The notes under the pieces are model-generated. The model searched no databases. It was not told where the DNA came from and was given only the letters and a program-made list of their open reading frames with translations. From contig JAHDDO010000006.1 in NCBI GenBank assembly GCA_020629315.1, forward strand, positions 1 through 64,000: a DNA stretch of 64,000 bases, given 5' to 3'. Made by a program: the position numbers and the translations under genes. This document shows, one piece after another, positions 1 to 8,919 of this stretch. Numbering within the stretch: position 1 is the first letter of the stretch; the number at the start of each line of letters is the position of its first letter. Source of the DNA: Saprospiraceae bacterium (GTDB taxonomy: Bacteria > Bacteroidota > Bacteroidia > Chitinophagales > Saprospiraceae).

Positions 1-13
1 ACCACTTTTTAAG

Positions 14-46
14 AAAAAACCCGCTTCTAACGAAGTGGGTTTTTTT
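14..46. terminator. Bidirectional intrinsic terminator
   Basis: A near-perfect inverted repeat has arms 14-27 and 32-45 with a four-base loop. It is flanked by an A-run on the left and a T-run on the right, so it can end transcripts in both directions. It lies downstream of the minus-strand gene that stops at 146 and would also serve a plus-strand gene left of the window. Confidence 0.75.
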
Positions 47-84
47 GTGCTTAGTGCTCATCCTTTATGGTACCTCCTGCCCTC

Positions 85-103
85 CCGAAACAGCACGTTT
101 CGG
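85..103. other. Perfect 7-bp hairpin in the 3' flank
   Basis: CCGAAAC and GTTTCGG form a perfect 7-bp stem around a five-base loop. There is no strong T-run on either side, so it is a weaker terminator candidate than the hairpin at 14-46. It could protect the 3' end of the transcript from the gene ending at 146. Confidence 0.35.
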
Positions 104-145
104 TTTGTCTATTATTAATTTCAAATTGATTCTTTTAAATGCCAA

Positions 146-1699
146 TCAATGAAAAAGAACCTTTTGATTACTTCTGTTTCCATTCACGTTAGTAAACTCA
201 AGCAAAAAGATTCCAGAAAAGGGTAATTTTTCTAATTCTAAAAAGGTTTCATTGGTTTCTTGTTGAAAAACTAGTTCCCCATCAAAACTATAAAGTCGAA
301 TTATTCCTTCCCACTGAGCTTTAAACTCAATCTTAAGATTTCCATCACTAGGATTTGGAAAGACCACAATTTCTTCAATTATTTTTTCATCTTTAGTAGA
401 TGTAAAGTATGATTTTCCGCATGGGTTGTTTTCCATATCAACTCGATATCTAGGGAAGTTTGGTATGGTTCTGAGAGGTGAAATTTGTGGTAATAAAACT
501 CCTTGCTCAAAATCGCAATTCTCGCCCTTTTCATTTGGTTTGTGAATTATATGATACCGTCTACTTCCGCTGCCTGATTTTAAATAAATTTTGCAATCTG
601 GTGCAAGTGCCATTCCAAAAAATGCTGTCGGCACAGGATCGTTCGTGCCGTCCCATACACCTACAAGGTGAATTTGTTCATCCTCATTTTCTGCAGCTAA
701 ATCAACTTGAAATAAAGAATCAACTCTATTTACATATAAAAATCTGCTGTCAGGAGAAAACTCAATGTATCCCCTACCGCTTATTCCATCAGAATGGTCT
801 ACTAAAATCTTTTTTCTATTAGAAAAGGATCCAGAGGATCTGTTGAAATTGTATATGTTTAGATCTACTTCTGGGCTATAAACAGCAAACTTTTTTCCAT
901 CTGGAGAGAATTTAGCATTTCCGGCTGAACTAGACATTCTGGGAAAGAAAGGGTCGATTGTATCCTTGTTGAAATAACTAAATCCATCTTCATTCAAAAG
1001 AATAGTTAGAAACCCTTTCTCTTCTTCGAGAGGTTGGATAATCCACCAATCTTTTTTGTTAGAATGCTTAACCGCTGTAATAAACCCATTAAGCAATGGG
1101 GTGTCTTCTACAAATGGTATATTTTTGGTTGTTACATCACCTAATCCACTATCTAATGTCATGTCAACATAAGAATATAGTGTTGAATTACTAAAAATGT
1201 CTCCACTAATAGAGTCTATATCTACAAACTTATGAATAATGTAAAATCCTAAATGATCTTTTGGGTCTTCCAAAATTAATAGACTGTTTACCGATCTATA
1301 TCCATCACAATCTCCACCATGTATAACATCAATTAGGTATCCATCATTAAGGTCTCTGCCATTTGGCATTACTCTATGTTCTTTATTTGCCACTTGGCAG
1401 CCATTTGTGTAAAAAAGCAGCTTTCCATTCGTATCGCAAATAGATGCATTTGCACCATGAAACTCAATGGGTAAACTATCTAAGTCAATAAAATTATATT
1501 GTTCATTTTCATAATCGAAAATATAAGATGATTGGTTTTCAATAGCTGTAGCTCCATTTTCATAACCAAAAACCCATTGATAGTCCTCTTTATTTTGTGC
1601 TTTTGATAAAGCTACAAATGCAACAACCATAAATACAACTAGACCTAATAACACAAGTTGCTTATTATATGTTGATTTTATAAAATTAATTTTTGACAA
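146..1699 (-). CDS. T9SS-sorted secreted protein with beta-propeller-like repeats
   Basis: This 517-aa protein is probably exported and then released or anchored at the surface by the type IX secretion system. Residues 1-35 form a signal peptide or signal anchor with a hydrophobic core at about 16-33. The middle carries WD40/TolB-like signatures such as FSPDGKKFAVYSP and FSPDSRFLYVN, suggesting a beta-propeller. The last ~75 residues have the type A sorting signature: VVFPNPSDGNLKIEF, then a Gly-rich strand, ending in NQKVLFH. The substrate or ligand is unknown. It is transcribed in the same direction as the next T9SS protein upstream with a 72-bp gap and probably has its own promoter there. 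Export by T9SS is inferred from the C-terminal domain. Confidence 0.8.
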   Translation of the reverse strand: MSKINFIKSTYNKQLVLLGLVVFMVVAFVALSKAQNKEDYQWVFGYENGATAIENQSSYIFDYENEQYNFIDLDSLPIEFHGANASICDTNGKLLFYTNGCQVANKEHRVMPNGRDLNDGYLIDVIHGGDCDGYRSVNSLLILEDPKDHLGFYIIHKFVDIDSISGDIFSNSTLYSYVDMTLDSGLGDVTTKNIPFVEDTPLLNGFITAVKHSNKKDWWIIQPLEEEKGFLTILLNEDGFSYFNKDTIDPFFPRMSSSAGNAKFSPDGKKFAVYSPEVDLNIYNFNRSSGSFSNRKKILVDHSDGISGRGYIEFSPDSRFLYVNRVDSLFQVDLAAENEDEQIHLVGVWDGTNDPVPTAFFGMALAPDCKIYLKSGSGSRRYHIIHKPNEKGENCDFEQGVLLPQISPLRTIPNFPRYRVDMENNPCGKSYFTSTKDEKIIEEIVVFPNPSDGNLKIEFKAQWEGIIRLYSFDGELVFQQETNETFLELEKLPFSGIFLLEFTNVNGNRSNQKVLFH

Positions 1700-1771
1700 A
1701 TTTTGTTGTTAATATTGTACCCCTTCTTCTAAAACTACAACGTTTTAGCATAATGCGATTTGGCCACAGCT

Positions 1772-3790
1772 TTAGTTTACAACTAAAAACTTAGTGTAGA
1801 GAAAGCTGCTCTCTTGTTTACCCATCACTGAAAGAAAATAAAGTCCTTCATTTAAATCACACTTAATCCTTGCATGGTTGTCTAAAACAACTTGACTATT
1901 TATGATTCTTCCTGAAGTGTCATAAATCTTGACTTTTAATGGGTAAAATTCAAACCCGCCAAACTGTATATATTGACTTGCTTTTACGGGGTTTGGATAA
2001 ATAAATGCTTCCTTTGGCAAAGCTTGTGTCGTGCTAACCAAGCATCCATTATAGTTCTCTTTTACATACATCAACTCACCTGCTGAATGAAAGCAAACAA
2101 GGTCTAAGTTTTGTGACTCCTTGCAAAAGGATTGTCCTTGAAACAATCCGTTTGTAGATCCTATAATCTCAATCCATGTAAATTCAGTTGGGCTAATATT
2201 TTCTTTTTCAAACTCACATTGTAAGCTTAATCTCGCAACTTTAGATCCATCAAGAAGATTAATTGAGTCTTTTTCTTTTACAATTAAATAATGAGGAGCT
2301 CCAATTTCTGGATCTGAAAGATTAGTTGTTTTGAAACTGTCATCTATCTCCAAATTGAAGTTGTAAATAAATTCTGGGTTTAGAGGCGTATCATTTTCGT
2401 GTGAAATATATCCAACATCCCCAAAAATCGTACTTAGTGATGGCGAAAAATTGTCGCCATCCATTGACTCATAAACTTGAAACTTTCCATTCCAAGTTTC
2501 TTCAAGTTTATAATAAATATTTTTATTATTTGCTGCATCCCAATAATGCCACTTATTTCTGTCACTAAGTAAAAAATTTGGCTTTGGATAACCACTAATC
2601 GTTTCTATTGTCCCATCACAATAATTATTAAAACAACCAAGACTGTCTAATTTTAAAATATGAGGAAACCTCCTACCAGTATCAAATTTTAATACCGTAC
2701 CACAAAAAACAATGCTGCCTGAACTATCTATGTTCACATCATTAAATCCCCACCATTTTGTGTTTACTTCTCCATTGGAATAATCTAAGAAGACTTTGAA
2801 CCATTCGATATCACCAGAATCTGAATTAACTTGTATTCCTACAGGTACTATGTTAGGATCTCCAATAACATCGTCTTCATATGTAGCGCTACCAAGTACT
2901 ATGTGTGATTTCCCATTTTTTCTTACAAGCTTTCGTATTTCAAAAGATTCTAGAAATCTAGGAAAGTCTTTATTGTTTAACTCCCATAATTTCAACCCTT
3001 GATTATTTATACTCAATAAATACTCATTATCATAATCAGAATTGTCAAAATAATTTAACCCAGGAGAATAAATCAGACTTCCTTGAGAAAACCCTTGATT
3101 CGTTTCATTCCTTCTTCTAGAAACTATTTGATCAAACACTAATTCGCAATTGCCCTGACCATCAACATAACAGAGCTTTATCGTGTCAGCTTGTACAAGA
3201 ACATTTGAGCTTGACTTACTTAAAATAAATGTTGAATCTCCTTCAAAAAAAACATTGCTAATTTCCTCGCCTATATAAAATTCATTTATAGCAACAAAAT
3301 CTAAATCAATTAACAATAATTTTCCCTGATTATCTTCTGTTGTTCCAGAAACAAAGTATGTCGAACTTTTCAGAAAGGCTTTCGAAATAAATTGGAACCT
3401 GGCGTTTTGCAGCTCTCTTTGGCTAACAATTTGAAGATTCTCATCTACTTCAATCTTAGACAAGTTGTTAGTAGAGTCTATACCAATTAGTACTATGAAA
3501 TTGTCTTTTTTGAAACTAGCGTTTTCAAAACTGCGTAAGTCCGTTAGAAAACGCTCATCAACTATATTACCGTTATAATCAGTTTTTAAAATTGATACAC
3601 AGTAGTTGTTTCCGCAAGCTACCCTGCTGATTAAAAAGTAATGTGTTTCATTAATAAATAAATTGGTGGCTACTGTTGTGTTCCCAAAGTTATCTTCAAA
3701 CTCTTTAAACCAGCTTTCTTGTGCTTTTGAAAGGTTTGGGTTTACACAAATAAAAAGTAAAACAGATATTGTTGCGAATATTGACTTCAT
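1772..3790 (-). CDS. T9SS type A sorting domain-containing secreted protein
   Basis: This 672-aa protein has a clear signal peptide (residues 1-23, ending at KAQ). A long beta-rich middle contains no enzyme motif I recognise. Its phrases resemble propeller-like secreted proteins of Bacteroidota, with repeated short beta strands ending in polar turns. The C-terminus (from about 595) is a T9SS type A domain: FIYPNPVKASQYIQF, a strand KVKIYDTSGRIINS and the terminal block GLYFLSV. Function is unknown. It lies upstream of, and parallel to, the 517-aa T9SS protein; the two could be related cargo. Confidence is high that it is a real secreted protein, low for any role. Confidence 0.78.
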   Translation of the reverse strand: MKSIFATISVLLFICVNPNLSKAQESWFKEFEDNFGNTTVATNLFINETHYFLISRVACGNNYCVSILKTDYNGNIVDERFLTDLRSFENASFKKDNFIVLIGIDSTNNLSKIEVDENLQIVSQRELQNARFQFISKAFLKSSTYFVSGTTEDNQGKLLLIDLDFVAINEFYIGEEISNVFFEGDSTFILSKSSSNVLVQADTIKLCYVDGQGNCELVFDQIVSRRRNETNQGFSQGSLIYSPGLNYFDNSDYDNEYLLSINNQGLKLWELNNKDFPRFLESFEIRKLVRKNGKSHIVLGSATYEDDVIGDPNIVPVGIQVNSDSGDIEWFKVFLDYSNGEVNTKWWGFNDVNIDSSGSIVFCGTVLKFDTGRRFPHILKLDSLGCFNNYCDGTIETISGYPKPNFLLSDRNKWHYWDAANNKNIYYKLEETWNGKFQVYESMDGDNFSPSLSTIFGDVGYISHENDTPLNPEFIYNFNLEIDDSFKTTNLSDPEIGAPHYLIVKEKDSINLLDGSKVARLSLQCEFEKENISPTEFTWIEIIGSTNGLFQGQSFCKESQNLDLVCFHSAGELMYVKENYNGCLVSTTQALPKEAFIYPNPVKASQYIQFGGFEFYPLKVKIYDTSGRIINSQVVLDNHARIKCDLNEGLYFLSVMGKQESSFLYTKFLVVN

Positions 3791-3829
3791 TTTAAAGTAA
3801 GGGTATAGCTATATTTTTTTACTAATACT

Positions 3830-4261
3830 TTATGTCAAATACCCTCTAGCCGCTGTACTCCTAGAAAACCAAAGAAGGAAAGCAGCTATGAGCACCACTA
3901 AAGCAGGCAGAACATAACCTGTGCCCATTATTTCATATGCGTTATTAAAATATCCAAATACATTTTGTAGTATAACGGCCATAAGGCTTACCATAAATAA
4001 GAGTATGCTCCATCGCTTTCGTAGGACCAATCCAATACTGGCTAATAATCCACAAATCGTAGCCAAGGCGTATACGATTTTTTCATAAAAAGGTTGGTTC
4101 CTGTACAAATCCTGCTGTGCCTCTGTTAGGCTAGCCATAGTTTCTGCATTGCCAGGAACTGTTAGATCATACCCAAATGCGGCTACACCCATAAGGTTCC
4201 AAAGAATGGCCACCACAGCCACAATCCAAAACCAAATAGGTAACTTTCTTGTTTCGTTCAT
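3830..4261 (-). CDS. Small four-helix inner-membrane protein
   Basis: This 143-aa protein has four predicted transmembrane helices at about residues 9-29, 59-80, 84-104 and 114-134. The second helix begins after the charged segment YRNQPFYEKIVYALA. The layout matches small uncharacterised Bacteroidota membrane proteins that are sometimes loosely labelled sugar transporter. I see no transport signature, so I do not adopt that name. It is divergent from the lycopene cyclase gene with 49 bp between starts, so the two may share a control region. Confidence 0.7.
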   Translation of the reverse strand: MNETRKLPIWFWIVAVVAILWNLMGVAAFGYDLTVPGNAETMASLTEAQQDLYRNQPFYEKIVYALATICGLLASIGLVLRKRWSILLFMVSLMAVILQNVFGYFNNAYEIMGTGYVLPALVVLIAAFLLWFSRSTAARGYLT

Positions 4262-4310
4262 ATTATTTTGATTTATTTAGGAAGATAATACGATTTTTAA
4301 ATCTTCAACC

Positions 4311-5468
4311 ATGTTAGAAAGATTGGATACCACATTTGACTATGCCTTTATAGGTTGTGGTTGCGCAGCCATGCATCTAATCTTAAAGATGTTGAATGAC
4401 TCAGCCTTTGATGACAAACGCATCTTGATCTTGGACAAAGAAAAGAAAACCAAATATGAGCGTACATGGAGTTTTTGGGAAGAAAAAGGCGGCCCTTTTG
4501 ATAGTATCCTAGAAGGAGCTTGGAACAACGCTTTGTTTTTTGGTGATGGCAAGGAAGTAAAATTCAATCTTGGAAAGTATGAGTATAAAACCATTCGATC
4601 TGATTCTTTTTATTCACATTTTGCCAAGTCCATACATGAAAAAGCCCAGGTCACTAATGTAACCAATGAGGTGACAGAAGTAGCTGAAAAAGGCGACCAT
4701 GTCGAAATAAAAACCAAAACTAAGGCCTTCAAGGCCAAGCATATTTTTGATAGTCGAATTCCGAAGGATTTTTATGATGCTCCAAAGGAGATTCATATCC
4801 AACAACATTTTAAGGGCTGGACCATCAGAACGGATAATCCCACATTTGACCCAGGTGTATTTACTATTATGGATTATCGAAGCTCTTTAGAGGGTACCAC
4901 CTGCTTTTTGTATGTACTACCCTTTAGTGAAACACAAGCTTTGGTGGAATTAACTTATTTCACAGAGTCCTTGGTGGCACAAGATGATTATGATGCCTTA
5001 CTTAAAAAGTATATCTCCGATAAACTACATATTGAAAGCTACGACATAGAACATGTAGAATACGGTATCATTCCTATGAGTACTTTTCCGTTTAAAAATT
5101 ATAGTTCGGCTGGAATAACTAAGGTCGGCACTGCGGGCGGCTGGGTAAAAGCCTCCTCCGGTTATATGTTCAAAATTGCCCAAGATAAAGCCGATATTAT
5201 CATCCAAAATATCAAATCTAGTCGGGCTGTTTCTAAAAATCTATTCCGCCGAAAATATGCGTTTTATGATCGCTTGTTATTAGATGTACTTGAAAATGAA
5301 AATGGCCAAGGTGAGCGCATTTTTGCAGCCACATATAAAAACAATCCGCCCAAGCGGATATTTAATTTTTTAGATGAGCAATCCAGCTTGTTTGAAGATC
5401 TCCTTTACATCTTCAGCCTTCCTAAGTGGCCATTTATTAGAGCCTTTTTCCGGCAATATGTCGGCTAG
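4311..5468 (+). CDS. crtY: Lycopene cyclase (CrtY/CrtL family)
   Basis: This 385-aa flavoprotein is predicted to cyclise the ends of lycopene to beta-ionone rings in carotenoid synthesis. The N-terminus has a dinucleotide-binding loop, FIGCGCAAMHL at about residues 13-23, followed by LILDKE. Family motifs follow: RTWSFWE (about 51-57), FLYVLPFS (about 200-207) and the distal block GTAGGWVKASSGYMF. Length is normal for bacterial CrtY. No other carotenoid gene is in the window, so it is separated from crtB/crtI here. The MerR/B12-fold regulator about 11 kb downstream belongs to a family that controls carotenoid genes in other bacteria, but a link is only inference. Confidence 0.88.
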   Translation: MLERLDTTFDYAFIGCGCAAMHLILKMLNDSAFDDKRILILDKEKKTKYERTWSFWEEKGGPFDSILEGAWNNALFFGDGKEVKFNLGKYEYKTIRSDSFYSHFAKSIHEKAQVTNVTNEVTEVAEKGDHVEIKTKTKAFKAKHIFDSRIPKDFYDAPKEIHIQQHFKGWTIRTDNPTFDPGVFTIMDYRSSLEGTTCFLYVLPFSETQALVELTYFTESLVAQDDYDALLKKYISDKLHIESYDIEHVEYGIIPMSTFPFKNYSSAGITKVGTAGGWVKASSGYMFKIAQDKADIIIQNIKSSRAVSKNLFRRKYAFYDRLLLDVLENENGQGERIFAATYKNNPPKRIFNFLDEQSSLFEDLLYIFSLPKWPFIRAFFRQYVG

Positions 5469-5563
5469 GCGCCGTATCCTTTTTCTATTTTACCTTTTCA
5501 ATCTTTCTTGTGCAACACCTTTGTCACTTTGATTAATATTCTTAGAAATATATACTAAAAACT

Positions 5564-6385
5564 ATGAAGTCACTTTACACTTTTTTATTCTTATTTCTTT
5601 TCAGTAGTGGTGTTGTCATTGCCCAAGAGGCTCCTGATTTCACAATTACAGATGTACATGGTGTTGAGCACAGTCTCTATGCCGATTATTTAGATCAAGG
5701 AAAAACCGTTGTTCTAGATCTGTTTTTTGTAGACTGTCCTCCTTGTGTTGCCTTAATGCCATTTTTAGTTGCCGACTATGAAAAATGGGGTGCCGGTAAC
5801 CATGATGTTGAATTTATAAGCCTTACTGGTGATCCTAATGGTGTGGATAACGATGCTTATGTTACTGCTTTCGAAGAAACACATGGTGTGACTTGGCCAA
5901 CAGCTAGTAACGAAGGCGGTGGACCAGAAGCGCAGCAACCTTATACGGCAGGTACCTGGGGCCAGTTTTTTGGCTACCCTACTTTAATTGTAATTGCCCC
6001 TGATCGTTCTGTTCAATTTGATGCTTGGGGCGGTGCTCCTGACCAATCTACTATTGATATTTTAGATCAGTGGATTGCAAACACAGGTGCTGAAATACCT
6101 GTGTCAAGCAATGCTGATTTATCTATCGATTCAGGTATGACTTTATTCCCTAACCCAGCACAAGTGCAGACTAGTCTTTCTTTCGAACTTTCTGAGGCTT
6201 CTCAGGTACGTGTTCGTCTTTTTGATATCCTAGGTCATGAAGTATTTTCCTTGGCTCAAGGATTTATGTCTGAAGGAACACATAGCATCGCTATGGAACT
6301 TGGAGGTCTGGCTGCCGGTCAATATCTCGTACAAATCAATACAGAGACCGCTCAGCAGGCTATGCGTCTGCAAGTGGTAGACTAA
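5564..6385 (+). CDS. Secreted thioredoxin-fold (TlpA-like) protein with T9SS sorting domain
   Basis: This 273-aa protein has a signal peptide at residues 1-21 and an AhpC/TSA-Redoxin type domain at about 23-175. The redox motif is C58-P-P-C61 in FFVDCPPCVALMPF. The cis-Pro region falls in FFGYPTLIVIAPD. Residues ~190-273 are a T9SS type A domain (LFPNPAQVQTSLSFEL, RLFDILGHEVF, LAAGQYLVQI). It should therefore be a thiol-disulfide protein delivered to the cell surface or medium rather than kept in the periplasm. It probably has its own promoter in the 95-bp gap after crtY and ends at the strong terminator at 6401-6444. The disulfide role is family knowledge; surface location is inferred. Confidence 0.82.
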   Translation: MKSLYTFLFLFLFSSGVVIAQEAPDFTITDVHGVEHSLYADYLDQGKTVVLDLFFVDCPPCVALMPFLVADYEKWGAGNHDVEFISLTGDPNGVDNDAYVTAFEETHGVTWPTASNEGGGPEAQQPYTAGTWGQFFGYPTLIVIAPDRSVQFDAWGGAPDQSTIDILDQWIANTGAEIPVSSNADLSIDSGMTLFPNPAQVQTSLSFELSEASQVRVRLFDILGHEVFSLAQGFMSEGTHSIAMELGGLAAGQYLVQINTETAQQAMRLQVVD

Positions 6386-6400
6386 GTATTTAACTATAAA

Positions 6401-6444
6401 GATACAAGGCGTCGTAATTATGCTTACGACGCCTTTTTTGTATC
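6401..6444. terminator. Bidirectional intrinsic terminator between convergent genes
   Basis: A GC-rich 10-bp stem (GGCGTCGTAA with TTACGACGCC) has a six-base loop, a T6 run on the right, and outer GATAC/GTATC arms. It separates the secreted thioredoxin gene from dinB, which converge here. Confidence 0.85.
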
Positions 6445-6459
6445 CTCTCAATATTCACG

Positions 6460-7605
6460 TTATCCTAAGCATGCCGCTCGCATGATTTTATCTTTTCCGA
6501 AACGCTTCCGTATCCAGTCTTTTTCTTTGAGTAAGCTTATCTCCTTAGATGTATCATCGAATAGGTCTATTTGGTAATTTCCGTTTACTAAACCACTAAA
6601 CTTTATTCCGATAAGACGGATTAGCTGCCTTCGTTCATACAGTATATTGAACAATTCTTGTACGTGTCTTGCTAGTAATTTATCATTTGCCGTATAGGGT
6701 ATTCTCCGTTGCTTTGTATATGTATTGAAGTCTGCATAGCGAATTTTTACGGTTACGCAGGAAGCCAACTTGTTCATATCTCGCAAATCAAAGGCTAAGG
6801 CATCTGATAACTTTAACATCATATTTTTGATGAAGTTTAGGTTAAGCGTATCCTCTGTAAAGGTTCGTTCCTTTGACATTGATTTCTGCTCATAATACGG
6901 TACAACAGGTGAACGGTCAATGCCATTTGCTTTCTCCCACAAAGATCTTCCGTGTTTCCCAAACTCATTTTCTAATAGACGAACAGGTATGCCACTAAGC
7001 GTTTGTATTTTTCGAACACCCATAAAACTCAGTTTCTTATAGGTCTCTTTTCCTATCCCAGGAATTTTCTTGACGGGCAGGGGAAATAAAAAGGCCTTCT
7101 CTTTTCCACTAGCTACTTCCTTGGTACCGTTCGGTTTTGCTTCGCCCGTACCTATTTTCGATACTAACTTGTTTGCCGATAAACCAAAAGATATGGGTAG
7201 ACCCGACTCTCTAATTACCTTTTGGCGTAACTCTTTCGACCATTTATAGCAGCCAAAATATTGGTCCATGCCGGAGAGATCCAGATAAAATTCGTCAATG
7301 GATGCTTTCTCATATAACGGCGCATCTTCCGCTATTATATCCGTAACCAATCTAGAGTACTTGGAATAACTATCCATATCTCCTCTCAGGACTAGTGCGT
7401 CTGGACATAGGTTTAATGCCATTTTCATGGGCATCGCCGAATGAACACCAAATCGTCTCGCCTCATAACTACATGATGCCACTACGCCTCGTCGGCTCGT
7501 ACCTCCAATGATTAAAGGCTTTCCTTTAAAGGCATCGTTCTTTAAACATTCTACTGAGACAAAAAAGGAGTCCAGGTCCATATGTAGTATAGCTCTATCA
7601 AACAT
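6460..7605 (-). CDS. dinB: DNA polymerase IV (Y family)
   Basis: This Y-family translesion polymerase copies across damaged DNA at low fidelity. The start ATG at 7605 is preferred over an in-frame GTG at 7611. From it the protein opens MFDRAILHMDLDSFFVSVE, with the first catalytic Asp residues. The second catalytic block is SIDEFYLDLSG. A PxKxxxGIGxxT helix-hairpin-helix (PVKKIPGIGKETYKKL) and a little-finger domain follow. Length is about 381 aa, slightly longer than E. coli Pol IV. It is transcribed divergently from an HTH-S24 regulator. The spacer holds a perfect 12-bp inverted repeat, so damage-inducible control by that neighbour is likely (inference). Confidence 0.93.
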   Translation of the reverse strand: MFDRAILHMDLDSFFVSVECLKNDAFKGKPLIIGGTSRRGVVASCSYEARRFGVHSAMPMKMALNLCPDALVLRGDMDSYSKYSRLVTDIIAEDAPLYEKASIDEFYLDLSGMDQYFGCYKWSKELRQKVIRESGLPISFGLSANKLVSKIGTGEAKPNGTKEVASGKEKAFLFPLPVKKIPGIGKETYKKLSFMGVRKIQTLSGIPVRLLENEFGKHGRSLWEKANGIDRSPVVPYYEQKSMSKERTFTEDTLNLNFIKNMMLKLSDALAFDLRDMNKLASCVTVKIRYADFNTYTKQRRIPYTANDKLLARHVQELFNILYERRQLIRLIGIKFSGLVNGNYQIDLFDDTSKEISLLKEKDWIRKRFGKDKIMRAACLG

Positions 7606-7635
7606 CGACACGATCCATTTTTATATAAAAAGCCA

Positions 7636-7710
7636 AATGTTGATTTATTCGTTTAATCTTAGTTGGATTATTCGGCATAGTTACGATATTGTATTGGTTA
7701 AATCAACATT
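7636..7710. promoter_or_regulatory. Candidate operator: 12-bp inverted repeats in dinB/S24 regulator spacer
   Basis: AATGTTGATTTA (7636-7647) and TAAATCAACATT (7699-7710) are perfect inverted copies 51 bp apart. One lies about 30 bp before the dinB start and the other about 55 bp before the regulator ATG. Weaker GTTGG-type half sites lie between (near 7662) and beyond (near 7716). A TAATC/GATTA dyad sits at 7654-7670. The arrangement suits a dimeric repressor acting on both promoters. Confidence 0.5.
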
Positions 7711-7765
7711 ATCACGTTGGTTTTTTCGACATTCCTTGTAAAATTTGTATTTTTATTGTGTTACA

Positions 7766-8518
7766 ATGTTAGACCTAAACTTAAAACATCTTCGTAAGCA
7801 GCATCAAATTTCCCAACAGGAACTTGCTGATGCAATGGAAATACCTCGATCGACTTTGGGCGACTATGAGCGAGGAAAAACAGAGCCTAATATTGCACTC
7901 CTACTAAAAATGGCTGGCTACTTTGACATAAGCATTGATACGCTTGTTGCAGAAAAGATATATCTGGATGACCTACGTGTAGCTAAGAATGAGGCCTTGA
8001 AAATATTAGCCATCACTGTAGATAGTAATAACCGAGGAAATATCGAGCTAGTAGACACTAAAGCCGAAGCTGGCTATCTCGATAGTTTTCAAGATCCAGA
8101 GTACATAAGAGAGTTACCCAAAATTCGATTCCCTGGGATTCCCTCTGGCACATATAGAGGGTTCGAAATCCAAGGGGACTCAATGCTGCCCATGGAGCCA
8201 GGAAGTATTATCATTTGCTCCTTTGTTGAGCGGATAGAACACATTAAAGACGACAGAACCTATATCATTGTCTCGAAAAGAGACGGTCTCGTATACAAGC
8301 GTGTAAAGCGAGACGATAAAAGCAACCAACTTCTGCTAAACTCAGATAATGAAGTGTTTTTACCCTACACTATTGATTACGAAGATGTAAATGAGGTGTG
8401 GGAATACTACGCACATTTGAGTTTTTCTGACGCTAAAACCAGTGTAGAGAATGCTTTACAGGAAAAATTAGACGACATACAGCGCAAAGTAACTGCACTG
8501 CATGCCAAACATATCTAA
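7766..8518 (+). CDS. LexA/CI-like regulator: XRE helix-turn-helix plus S24 peptidase
   Basis: The ATG at 7766 is chosen over the upstream TTG at 7745 because the HTH begins directly after it (LKHLRKQHQISQQELADAM). The 250-aa protein has an N-terminal XRE DNA-binding domain (about 3-62). The C-terminal S24 self-cleaving domain has Ser139 in GDSMLP and Lys178 in VYKRV as the expected catalytic pair. An Ala-Gly at 102-103 (KAEAGYL) fits the LexA/CI-type cleavage site. By family knowledge, RecA-DNA filaments would trigger autocleavage and derepression. It faces dinB across shared inverted repeats, so it probably represses itself and dinB. Its stop overlaps the stop of the convergent lipoprotein gene. 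Confidence 0.85.
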   Translation: MLDLNLKHLRKQHQISQQELADAMEIPRSTLGDYERGKTEPNIALLLKMAGYFDISIDTLVAEKIYLDDLRVAKNEALKILAITVDSNNRGNIELVDTKAEAGYLDSFQDPEYIRELPKIRFPGIPSGTYRGFEIQGDSMLPMEPGSIIICSFVERIEHIKDDRTYIIVSKRDGLVYKRVKRDDKSNQLLLNSDNEVFLPYTIDYEDVNEVWEYYAHLSFSDAKTSVENALQEKLDDIQRKVTALHAKHI

Positions 8519-8871
8519 TCAAGTTTCTCCAAAGAGCAAACATCCGCTCGATACACTTCTCCAAAAAACCCAGGATCTGGAAATTGCAAAGGAATGTCGT
8601 TAGCATAAAAACTAGCGCTAAACATAACGGGCAAATTTTCTTCTTCAAAAGATGATTTGAGATCAGGTACCAAGCCAACTACTAAAATGTCTTCTTCATT
8701 TACATAAGATACGCCCCAGGTGTCAAAACAAGACATGTAGGTCATATTAGCCGCCAGTTCAACTTTATCAAACAAGCATGCGCCATCGCACTCCATCGTC
8801 TTTTCGCAGGAGTTACGATCACAGGAAATAAATAAAAGTGCAAAAAGGAAAATACTAATGAATGTTCTCAT
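8515..8871 (-). CDS. Small Cys-containing lipoprotein, function unknown
   Basis: This 118-aa protein has a lipoprotein signal (hydrophobic core then LLFISC, with the Cys at about 17). The mature part carries further cysteines (NSCEKTMECDGACLF and later single Cys), suggesting disulfides outside the cytoplasm. I do not recognise a family. The stop codon overlaps that of the convergent S24 regulator by two bases. It lies 48 bp downstream of the esterase gene in the same direction and could be co-transcribed. Confidence 0.65.
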   Translation of the reverse strand: MRTFISIFLFALLFISCDRNSCEKTMECDGACLFDKVELAANMTYMSCFDTWGVSYVNEEDILVVGLVPDLKSSFEEENLPVMFSASFYANDIPLQFPDPGFFGEVYRADVCSLEKLD

Positions 8872-8919
8872 AGTCTATTGATTTTAGTACAAGACGACAA
8901 TCAATAAATAATGGTTGGG

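Noticed and set aside
3830-4261. Naming the four-helix protein a sugar transporter
   Set aside because: No transport motif is visible and the common label for such proteins is poorly grounded.
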